This document shows, in pieces, positions 25,201 through 37,200 of a stretch of 64,000 bases of DNA. Both the position numbers and the translations under genes were made by a program. Under the pieces are notes generated by a model. That model was not told where the DNA came from. It made no database searches and worked only from the letters and a program-made list of their open reading frames with translations. Origin of the DNA: Unio delphinus. Its lineage: Eukaryota > Mollusca > Bivalvia > Unionida > Unionidae. The stretch spans positions 11,111,501 to 11,175,500 of the forward strand of contig JAQISU010001239.1 of the NCBI GenBank assembly GCA_029339505.1, given 5' to 3'. The stretch's first letter is position 1; every line of letters starts with the position of its first letter.

Positions 25201-28200
25201 ACCATACTCATTTCTTAAGCATTTTGGTACATGATACTAGAATTAATCCAATTCCATACACATTTCTTAAGCATTTTGGTACATGATACTAGAATTAATC
25301 CAAGACCATACACATTTCTTAAGCATTTTGGTACATGATACTAGAATTAATCCAAGACCATACACATTTCTTAAGCATTTTGGTACATGATACTAGAATT
25401 AATCCAATTCCATACACATTTCTTAAGCATTTTGGTACATGATACTAGAATTAATCCAAGACCATACACATTTCTTAAGCATTTTGGTACATGATACTAG
25501 AATTAATCCAAGACCATACACATTTCTTAAGCATTTTGGTACATGATACTAGAATTAATCCAATACCATACACATTTCTTAAGCATTTTGGTACATGATA
25601 CTAGAATTAATCCAATACCATACACATTTCTTAAGCATTTTGGTACATGATACTAGAATTAATCCAAGACCATACACATTTCTTAAGCATTTTGGTACAT
25701 GATACTAGAATTAATCCAAGACCATACACATTTCTTAAGCATTTTGGTACATGATACTAGAATTAATCCAATACCATACACATTTCTTAAGCATTTTGGT
25801 ACATGATACTAGAATTAATCCAATACCATACACATTTCTTAAGCATTTTGGTACATGATACTAGAATTAATCCAAGACCATACACATTTCTTAAGCATTT
25901 TGGTACATGATACTAGAATTAATCCAAGACCATACACATTTCTTAAGCATTTTGGGTCATGATACTTGAATTAATCCAAGACCATACACATTTCTTAAGC
26001 ATTTTGGTACATGATACTAGAATTAATCCAAGACCATACACATTTCTTAAGCATTTTGGTACATGATACTAGAGCATATGTTACCAGTGTAGCATTCAAG
26101 CAAGACTGGTGCCCATATCAGCAGATTCACTGTGACATAACTTCATCTGCTTTCGCTGGATTTGTGGAAAAAATATTGCTTCTTAAGACTTTCCATTCAT
26201 TGATATATTTGGGGCCCCAAGTGGCCGAGTGGTCTAACACACTTTCCATTACGGATCACTTCCGTTTCACCTCTGTCTGCTTGGGTTTGAGTCTAAGATT
26301 TGGCTAATACTGGCCGCCATGTGTGCTGAAAAATGGCGCTAAACCCTAAAACAAAAAAAGTCATGGATATATTCTAACCCTAATCTGTATTGCACATGAA
26401 ACCTGAAGTTGCTTGCATAAATTAGGAAACCTAAGCCAGGGCCAACTCCTGGATAAGGTGCTCAACTCCATTTACCTCTTATCTGTTTTCTAATATTGAA
26501 ATGTATTTAAAAAAGAAAACAATTTTTGGAGTAAAATGTATCTTTGATAATATATGACTCAGTCTTAATTACAGTCTCATATTCCAAGCTCTCCTTGGAG
26601 TTTTTATCCTTGGAGAAATGCACACTTCCAATCCAGTAGTAACTGACAGATAACCAGATTTGGCACTAGTCCATTCTACCCAAGGGAAGGCTTTACTCAT
26701 CTGACTTGTCTGTTAGTAGTTGACATTATCGCACATTCTTAGCTTTTTTGTTGGTATATTCAGAGATTTGTCTTTTAAATAATAGGTAAACCAGAAAAAG
26801 AAAATGTATAGGTCTTAATAAAGAGTGACAAATTATTAGTATTCTGTGTTTTATGAAATTTCTCAGATTTGCAGACATTTTGAGGGTTGAATGAAACAAT
26901 TGAAAAGTCAGAGCATGAAATGTTTCTTTTATATCTATTTTGACTGTTTCCTCTGAGTCACTTCTCTCCAGATTTAAGGATATGACACATTTATACAAAA
27001 TCACCAGTCATGTCTACTGTGTTGAATGCTTAACTTGTTCCAGTGTTTATTTCAATTATTAGACATAAAGATAAGGCCACAACATGTAAACATTATAGGT
27101 GTTTAATGGTTTGTAATATTAACAGTTAACAATGCTCTATTTCTATTTGGAATTTTCTGTTTTCTTTTTCACAGGCATGCAATCCAGATGTCAATCAGAG
27201 GGCATATGCAGGTATGTTCATGGTGATTTAAAACTACTTCCCTATTGATTAGTTTTTATGTACATGCAATCAGGTAAAGCATATCATTAGGGTGTTGTAT
27301 GTCCACACACACGTATGTCTGTTATGGTTTTGTTCTCTGCACAACAACATTAGTTATCCACTAATAAGTTACCAAACATTGTGGTATGGCTTGCACTTTG
27401 GAGAAAGGAAGAATTTTATCAATATCTGGTATAAAAATGTCAAGATTAATGAGACCGAAAGAATAAAAATGTTTCTGCATAATAACTTGAGTGTTCTATC
27501 ATCTAAAGTTACCAAACATTGTGGATGGCTTGCACCTAGGGTAAGGAAGAAGTTTGTTAATTTCCCATTCAAAAAGTTAAAGGTTAACGTAACTTACTGA
27601 AAGAATACACATGGTTTTATCACAGTAATGCAAGCTTGTCATTACTTACCTGGACCAAACTTTGTTTATAACTTATTCTTGGGGTAAACAATAAGCCTAA
27701 TAATTTGGGGGTTAAAAGTTAAATCAATGTAACTGAAGAAGAAAAGAGATTTATATACACAAATTTTTTGTATCTGCATAGTGGAGTTTTACACACAAGC
27801 TAGTTGTATAATGTTGCATTCAAATTACTCGTGTTATTTTTTCTTTAGCTCAGTGAATAATTTTGATTTTTCACTATGCTGCTTGCTTCAATTGTCAAGT
27901 TCAGTAAATCACTCACTTCCCAATTATTGTGAGTTCATGTTAAATCAATGGATTCTAGTTGATTTTCTGGTCACTACAGATAGTGTCTGCTCTAAAGCAG
28001 AATGAGAGGGCAACATGAAATGTCCATATTGATCTCTGCCTTTATTTATTGCCATTTTTTCTTTATTTAATGCCATTTTACCCATTTGCCTCTCAGACTG
28101 TGCCACTTTCCATATTCCATAAAAATGTTTGTCATTTCTTAGCAAAACAATCCTGTTTTGTATCTGTGATTTAGCTCTCAGACTGTTTATATTTATATTA

Positions 28201-31200
28201 ATCACATGGGGACAATCAATAGACTGATCCTCAAACTTCCACCAAACACACCTTGTTTCTTTACATAACAGGAGCTAGATATCAGTCTATTCAAAGCAAG
28301 ACCAGTCATGACTCGCAGTACATATTATTATTATTATCACATGTGTTACTAAATTTTCTGGTTACCATGATGTTAATTACCAAGTCATTATCAGGATTTG
28401 TTTAAGATACGATTATTATGATAATGACATGTTATTATATACTTAATCAAGTTTCAGATAGAATTCCAGGATGTGACTAAAAAAAAGAAATTATTTATAA
28501 TTTCAACATTTCTGATATGAATTTTATTGAAAGTCCTAAACCAGATTTAATTTTTTAAAAAGTTTAAATACACATGACAGTCATTTTTATGAATGAAGCT
28601 TAACACATGTTTCTTGACTTATGAGGGCATCAGTGGCATAAGCATCATTTACAGCTTTGATGTGTGTACTGTAAGTGTGCCACCCTGTAAGAGAAGTTTA
28701 AAAGAAACAAACTAAAAGAGAAAAGAGATTTAAGAGAAATGATTTCAATTCAGATTTTTTTGTGACGGGTGCAGGTAGGGAGAGAAAGTCTTAATTTTTT
28801 TGTAGTATTTGTGGTGTTTTGTGAATATTCAAAGTTCTTTAAACCACACCTCAGAATGCAAATTCACACAAAGATGTAAAATTTAGACCATGGACTTGTT
28901 AATGCAAAGATTAGAAAATAACTGTTAATACTTTACCAAATCCAAATGCATAGATATTGATGTGCTGTTTGAATAAAAGTATTATATAAAAAGCAACATA
29001 TTTTAGAACATTACAAATATGCATTTTGTTTTGTTATGTATATTTAGATGCCTGTATCTAATTGTATTGCTGAAATCTCTTGTATTTCACTTAAAATATT
29101 TTTTTTGTAAGCTATCAAAATTTGGTTGTGAGTGTTCACATTTTGTTGCTGAGTTTAATGAATACAGGGTAATGACTTGAGGTGCTGTGAAAATCTGAAT
29201 TTACAGTAAATCTAACTTTATCATTAATTAAAATTTTGCTTTGCTGCAAACTGGTAATGTTTTAATGATGCTGGAACAATATTTACAGTTAATTTTTCGT
29301 TCTTACATAACTCCACTATATTTCAGTCTGGGTGTCAGAGATCATGCTTCAGCAGACCCAGGTTGCTACGGTGATTGACTACTACAACAAATGGATGAAG
29401 GTTGGTTAGTAACGGAGATGAGGATGTGTATCATTCAGCAAGTCCAGAAAAAAAAGGGGGGGATGGAGGGGTTGAATTTTGTTAACAATTTACAGCACCT
29501 AACACCCTTCAAATTTTAACTGAAATTGCAACATTTGTTGAATAAAGAAAATCAAACTGCCAACCTAAAAAGTTCATTTAATGTGCTTTCTAACCCCACC
29601 TTTCATTTAAGTTATAGCTCTGACGATAATTCATCCTCCATATTCTTTGTATAAGTATGGGTTATTTGGCAGACCATTGTTTTTGTGTTGTTGGCTTTGT
29701 TCACCTAGCACTGTTGACAATAACACATCGTAAGGGTTCGATCTTGACAGATGTTGAATTTGTGATCAGACTAGTTTATTATTTGAACCATTTAAGCAGC
29801 CAACCTTTGTTATCAGCATGATTTTGCTTTGTTTCTTTTGGCTACATTATCTCAGGATCAGCATAATTTTGCTTTGTTTCTTTTGCTTAAATTATCTCAG
29901 GATCAGCATAATTTTGCTTTGTTTCTTTTGGTTACATTATCTCAGGATCAGCATAATTTTGCTTTGTTTCTCTTGGTTACAATTTCTCAGGATCAGCATA
30001 ATTTCGCTTTGTTTCTTTTGCTTACATTATCTCAGGATCAGCATAATTTTGCTTACATTATCTCAGGATCAGCATGATTTTGCTTTGTTTCTCTTGCTTA
30101 CATTATCTCAGGATCAGCATAATTTTGCTTTGTTTCTTTTGCTTACATTATCTCAGGATCAGCATGATTTTGCTTTGTTTCTCTTGGTTACAGTTTCTCA
30201 GGATCAGCATAATTTTGCTTTGTTTCTTTTGCTTACATTATCTCAGGATCAGCATAATTTTGCTTTGTTTCTTTTGCTTACTTTATCTCAGGATCAGCAT
30301 ATATTTTGCTTTGTTTCTTTTGCTTACATTATCTCAGGATCAGCATATATTTTGCTTTGTTTCTTTTGCTTACATTATCTCAGGATCAGCATATGTTTTG
30401 CTTTGTTTCTTTTGCTTACATTATCTCAGGATCAGCATAATTTTGCTTTGTTTCTTTTGCTTACATTATCTCAGGATCAGCATATATTTTGCTTTGTTTC
30501 TTTTGCTTACATTATCTCAGGAGTTTATAGAGTTTAATGCACACAATTAAATATATATAAATATGCACACTTTGTCCAAGGCAAGTCGTCCATGTATTTA
30601 ACTACCCACAATAATGCCCTTTTTATGCAATACCCATGAAAATTGATACCACAAAAAAGTTCTTTTTTAAAATGCAAAACCCTTGTAAATTGATACCCAA
30701 AGGTTTGTACTTGACTCCAATTGCCTTGACACAAAGTAACCTTTTTGTGTTGCTGTGCTGGAATATACTCCACCCCCAAAGCAAAATTGAAAGTACACTT
30801 TGGCCACTGCACTGATTTGATATGAATTTACTTGTGTTCATCTGTTTTTAAAAATCTATGTATTTGATGAAATATTGAAAACTCCACATACAAATATTAA
30901 CCATTTCTTGAAATTAAATCTTAGTCTGTCCTTAATAAAGCCTTAGCTCACTGAAAAATCCCTGAACAAATACCTTATCATAAGAAAATAACATTTAATT
31001 CTTTTAAAAATCAAATAGAGCATATCAATAAATAATATTATTAAATGTATAATGGCTTTGTAACATATTGACCACAATTATGATTTGAATAGTTTTGCTT
31101 ATTTTTAATATAGGTAATCTTTTGTTTTTATATTTAACATCACAAGATTTAAATTGAAGTATTACTTAACTGACAGCATGTTCGTTCTTTGTCTTATCTG

Positions 31201-34200
31201 CATCTTTGTAATTAATAACATTGTTTTTATCAAAGTGTAATTAGCATGACAATCAAGATTTTAATATTTTTATAAAGTTAGTTTGGTAAAATTCATCCAC
31301 GTCAAGAAACCATAGCTTTGCCCACACAAAAATCGAAACCAGCTAAGAAAAAAAACATCCATGTCATGACATATGAACATTATCACATATATATAAGATG
31401 TACAAAGCCATCTGACGGGAACTTGTCTACTTTATGAACTTGTTTGGCATTGTATATACTTCCTTGATACATGTTATTTTCATAAAATTTAGGGTTGAAT
31501 ATCATGAAGAAAACCGATTTTAAATACACCATAAAGAGCAATGAGTTTTAAATATGTTAATTAAACATGCGTACCGTATGTACTCGCTTATAAGTAAATT
31601 ACAACTACAGAGACTGTACAGACTTAAATACGCCATCACATAATGATCCAGCAGATTTGGGTCTATGCAGATTGTTAGACATAATCAGTATGACAACATG
31701 GACCCTGATCTGCCAACACATGTGATGGCATAACAGGTTAATTTATTCTTGCATTTGGACTTCACTTATTGGTGAATATATGTGTGAAAAGTATGATCCA
31801 TATGATTTTCTGTTGTTTTTATTTTTATTTCAGAGGTGGTCCACTCTTGAAGATTTATCAAAAGCAACACTTGAGGTGAAAAACAACTCATTCCAAGCAT
31901 ATATTTACCATATTTATCTGATTATAAACCCATGCCTGATTTTAAATTCATGCTTGATGATAAGTCTATGCAGATGATAAACCCATACTAGATGATAAGT
32001 CCATGCTTGATGATAAACCCATACTTGAAGATAAGCCCATAATTGATGATAAACCCATACTTGATAAGTCCAAGCCTGATGATGAGCCCATACTTGATGA
32101 TAAGCCCATACTTGATAAGTTCATGCTTGATGATAAATCAGTCATTGATGATAAGTCCATACTTGATGATAAGCCCATACTTGATGATAAGCCCATACTT
32201 GATAAGCCCATACTTGATGATAAGCCATACTTGATGATAAACCCATACTTGATAAGCCCATACTTGATGATAAACCCATACTTGATGATAAGCCCATACT
32301 TGATGATAAACCCATTCTTGATGATAAACCCATACTTTATAATAAATCAATCATTGATGATAAGCCCATACATGATGCTAAACCCATTCCTGATGATAAA
32401 CGCATACTTGATAAGTCCATGCCTGATGATCTATGCTAAGTCCATAATTAATAAGTCCTTGCTTAATTAAAAAAATGCATATGCTCATATTTCATGTAAT
32501 TTTTCATACATTTAAAATTTAAATAGTAATTTCAGTGTACGAAACATTATATGTAAAACAAATAATCAGTTTGCTGTTCTGAACATGTATGAAAAATAAA
32601 GGGATCATACCTGAACTAATTAAACGGAACACATGCTACTTGATAACCTAACGGTACAAACGTACAAATTAATCGTATATTTTCTGTCTCATTCTGCTCT
32701 CAACTCAAAAATCTAATTACCAAGAAAAATAAAGGTACTCAAAAACAATTTTGTTGTTATTAGTGAGAGAGATTATGACAAATGTGGCTGTTATGTTTTG
32801 TAATGTTGGCAGAATGATAGTCCTACAAGTAAGATGTATCACATGTTTTTATGTTTTAGTCAAAATATAAAATCAGCAATAAGGTCTTACATGCAGGACT
32901 AGCAAAATGATTAAGATGGTTTGAACATATATTAGTTAAGAGTATTATTTATTGGTAAATTGTATGCAATGCTATGAGACCATATTGTAAAGAAATTAAG
33001 TGCAACTTGTATTTTTACAGCATCTTGGGATCCTTTTACAATGCCACAACCCCAATCCTACTCCTCTTATGATCCCCTTACATTGCCATCACATCAATCC
33101 TACTCCCCTTATGATCCCCTTACAATGCTACAACCCAATCCTACTTCCCTTAGGATCCCCTTACAATGCTACAACCCCATACTTCCCAAATTCCAGAAAC
33201 CTATTTTCTCTTTACTTACTTAAAGATGGTTTATAATTTAAAACTTTTTTTTAACAGACCATATCTTAAACAAAATGTGAAGAAAAGGAGTAAATACATA
33301 TATATGTTCAAATCAGTGGGATAAAAATAAGGAATGGTTAAGCTACAGCATGCATAGGCAAACTTGATCACAAAGTACCACATAATGGATATCATTAGAT
33401 AACTTTTATATTAGTATTAATTGGCAGTATACACATACAAAACTTGATCACAAAGTACCACATAATGACTATCATTAGATAACTTTTATATTAGTATTAA
33501 TTGGCAGTATGCACATACAAAACTTGATCACAAAGTACCACATAATGGCTATCATTAGCTAACTTTTATATCAGTATAAATTGGCAGTATAAACATACAA
33601 AACTTGATCACAAAGTACCACAAAATGGCTATAATTAGATAACCATTATATCAGTATTATTTGGCAGTATAAACATACAAAACTTGATCACAAAGTACCT
33701 CTTAATTAGATAACTTTAATATTGATGTTAACTGACTATTACCGTATTTTCGCGCATATATCCCGTGGGTTATACCAGATTTTACAAACCCCGCAGGGGG
33801 GGTGCGGATTATATAAGGGTGCGGGCTATATCACAATTTTTTTACACATAATGATTTCTCCTTTGAATACGTTCCCCAATCACATTACTTTAGGGATATT
33901 AGCCTGCTACCTCGCGAATCCAGCCCTACCAAAAGACGAAAATTCGTCTTTCCTGTCTATGTCATATAGACAAAGGGCAATAACTCTTGCCCATTACCTC
34001 CCCTTGCCGCCCGTTAGGTGTCGCTTCTTTAGTTTTTTAGCTTCGCTTGTTGTGTGTAAACACGTACAATTAGACCTCCAATGAATCCAAGCCATCTTAG
34101 TGTAAATTCTGACCATCCGAAGTTAAATTTGGAATTACTGTGTTGGATAATCATTCCTCAACAGGTCGTATACATTATTTTACAATATTTTCCAATTTGA

Positions 34201-37200
34201 GTGACTTTGTCACCTTTTCTAGACTTCGGACCAGGTTGCAACGTGGTCAAAGCACGCTTATGGCGGTACTAGCATGTAATACATGTAGCACTCAATAATT
34301 TCGCTTATTCCGTATGTAACGTTTACGATATTAGCGACTAATAACGTGCTGCATTGATAATATGTGCTTTATTTATCTTCTTTGACGTTTCAGTAGACTT
34401 CAAAAAAGTCTTTGAACGACCAATTTGCGACTTTAATGGCGGACTTCGTGTTGTAGTCACGAGTTCACGCAACACTTAATCATTTCGCTTCCTACGTTAG
34501 TTACGGTTATGGAATAGCGACTTAATAGCGTACTGAATTGTTAATTTGTGCTTTGTTTATCTTCTTTTCCGTTTCAGTAGACTTCATCTCTGAACGACCA
34601 GTTGCGACTATTAATGGCGGAATTTCGTGTTGTAGTCACGAGTTCACGCGACACTAAATCATTTCGCTTCCTCCGTTAGTTACGGTTATGGTAATAGCGA
34701 CTTAATAGCGTGTTGAATTGCTAAATGTGCTTTGTTTATCATCTTTTTCATTTCAGTAGACTTCGTCTTGAACGACCTATTGCAACACGCTCACGGCGAT
34801 AACTAGTGTGGTCATTAAGAGTTAACATGGCACGGAATAATTTGACTACTCCGTTAATAACGGTTATAGTATTATCGAATTAATAATATGCTGAATTTTT
34901 AAATTGTGCTTTGGCGGAATTCATGTTGAAGTCATGAGTTCACGCGACACTAAATCATTTCACTTCCTCCGTTAGTTACGGTTATGGTAATAGCGACTTA
35001 ATAGCGTGCTGAATTGCTAATTGTGCTTTGTTTATCATCTTTTTCGTTTCAGTAGACTTCGTCTTGAACGAACCATTGCAACACGCTCACGGCGATAACT
35101 AGTGTTGTCATTAAGAGTTAACATGGCACGGAATAATTTGACTACTCCGTTAATAACGGTTATAGTATTATCGAATTAATAATATGCTGAATTTTTTAAT
35201 TTGTGCTTTGTTCTCTTCTTTTGTCGTTTCAGTAAGCAAAGTCGACAACGAAGGCATGAATGGCAAAATGGGTGTTGGCAATGTGGAAATGGAGGAAATT
35301 ATGTTGACATGGTTTAGGCTGCCCAGTGGGTGTAAATTTCACCGCAGATCCGTACATGGCTTTCGGGCCTGTAAGTCAGGACGCATGGAGTCTATGCTGG
35401 ATCAATTGGATCCATTTTAATATGCACTTTCGCCGGCCTTCCAGCTGTCAGTCCAGCCGACACCGTCAGTTCAGCCGGCACTTCAGCAGGCAAACCGGCA
35501 TTAACCGTCCATCCGGCACCGTCCGTTCAGCCCAAATGGCACCGGACGGCCAGCCGACCTTCCAGCTTGCATCAACAGGCACCGGCCGTTCAGCCCAAAT
35601 GGCACCGGCCGGCCAGCCGACCTTCCAGCCTGCGTCGACAGGCACCGGCCATCCATACGGCAACGACCGTTCAGCCCAAATGGCACCGGTCGTCCAGCCG
35701 ACCTTCCAGCCGGCATCAACCGGCACCGGCCGTCCATCCGGCAACGACCGTTCAGCCCAATTGGCACCGGTCGTCCAGCCGACCTTCCAGCCGGTATCAA
35801 CCGGCACCGGCCGTCCATCCGGCAACGACCGTTCAGCCCAAATGGCACCGGTTGTCCAGCCAACCTTCCAGCCGGCATCAACCTGCACCGGCCGTCCATC
35901 CGGCAGCGACCGTTCAGCCCAAATGGCACCGGTCGTCCAGCCGACCTTCCAGCCGGCATCAACCGGCACCGGCCGACCATCCGGCAACGACCGTTAAGCC
36001 CAAATGGCACCGGTCTTCCAGCCGGCATCAACCTGCACCGGCTGTACATCGGATTTACGGAGATTATAGTGATGTACCCGTCAGTCAATCTACACTACTG
36101 GTTACATATCACTACCATGAGAGAAATGTTATAGATGAATCTCCCTCCAATCAGACCATTCAAGAGGCAGGTGCTGGTCATAGCCGGACCTTCGCCGACA
36201 TTCCGGCCGACCATATACCAGACAAATTAGTCGGTATTGCCGGTGTACACCTCCCGTCATGTCAAATACGTGACGGTGTGATTTTAAAACAAGGGAGAAT
36301 TAGTGATATTATCAGAGGTGACGGAATTGAGTTATCTATGCCACTTGGTATGTGCTACCCAGATATGACAGCTTTTACCAGAACAGGTCTTTCAGGCCGA
36401 CCATCCGCCAGTTCAATCAGCCGGCAGTGCCGGCCGTCCATATGTTCACGGCTTCTCCACAAGGGAGATTTAGTGAAAGTGTCAATTATGACAGAATTGC
36501 GTCATCTAAGTCACCTTGTATGCTGTACAGATATGCAAGCTGTACCAGAACCAACATTCCCTCTGAGCGAATGGTAGATGGGCGCGTAGTGCTGGACGCA
36601 CTACATAAGCATTATGTAATTGTTATTACCTTACAGTCGGCAACATCCGGCACCGGGCGTCCATCCGGCAATGACCGTTCAGCCCATATGGCACCGGTCA
36701 TCCAGCAGACCTTCCCGCCGGCACTAACCGGCACCGGGCGATCCGGCAATGACCGTTCAGCCCATATGGCACCGGTCGTCCAGCCAAGCTTTCAGCCGAC
36801 ACTTGCCGGCACTGACCGTTCATCCGGCTCCGGCCGTCCAGCCAGGGTTCGTACGGTCTTTGAAGGTCTTTGAGAGTTTGGGAAAAATGAGGTAGCATTT
36901 TCAAGGCCTTGAAAGTTTGGGAAAATCGAGCATATTACCCTGAGGTCTTTAAAAGTCTTTGAAAATTGAAATAAACCCCTCAAAAATTAATTTCTTTCCA
37001 AAATCACAAATAAAAATATCCGAGATTGTTAGATTCAGATGTAATCCAGTTATCCTGGTTTCTTTCTTTTGATGACCCCGTTCAGTTTATTGCCGCCGCA
37101 TTAACAAAAGATGCTTTGTTTTGTTTGGCCATCCAAAGTATGCCTCGGCGGCGACTTCAATCACGCATGCACTCTTCATCAAAGCCATACGGTGCCGCTA

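Larger units (their letters stand above)
18293..27174 (+). other. MUTYH intron after exon a, 8.9 kb
   Basis: It contains a pogo-like MITE (19302), SINEs at 21175, 22856 and 26210, and the 52-bp minisatellite at 24771-26074. No other coding sequence is recognised. Confidence 0.7.

Noticed and set aside
24771..26074. CRISPR-like regular repeat
   Set aside because: The 52-bp units abut directly with no unique spacers, lie in a eukaryotic intron and have no cas genes nearby; it is a minisatellite.
26726..28205. Several intronic frames of 60-100 codons
   Set aside because: Low-complexity, AT-rich and without splice or family support inside MUTYH introns.
29818..30550. Open frames of 239 and 158 codons in two plus-strand frames
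   Set aside because: They are translations of a 45-bp tandem repeat (15-residue periodicity) lying in a MUTYH intron; both frames are open for the same reason and show no independent coding signal.
31966..32470. Open frames on both strands over the CCCATACTTGATGATAAG array
   Set aside because: An 18/12-bp tandem repeat without stop codons; the predicted proteins are simple repeats on either strand.
33000..33236. Pro-rich plus-strand frame
   Set aside because: It covers the 38-bp minisatellite only.
35466..36088. Long minus-strand open frames opposite DIRS gag (also 54941-55528 and 62473-62792)
   Set aside because: They are shadows of the 81-bp and shorter Pro-rich repeats; the conserved gag segments on either side are on the plus strand.
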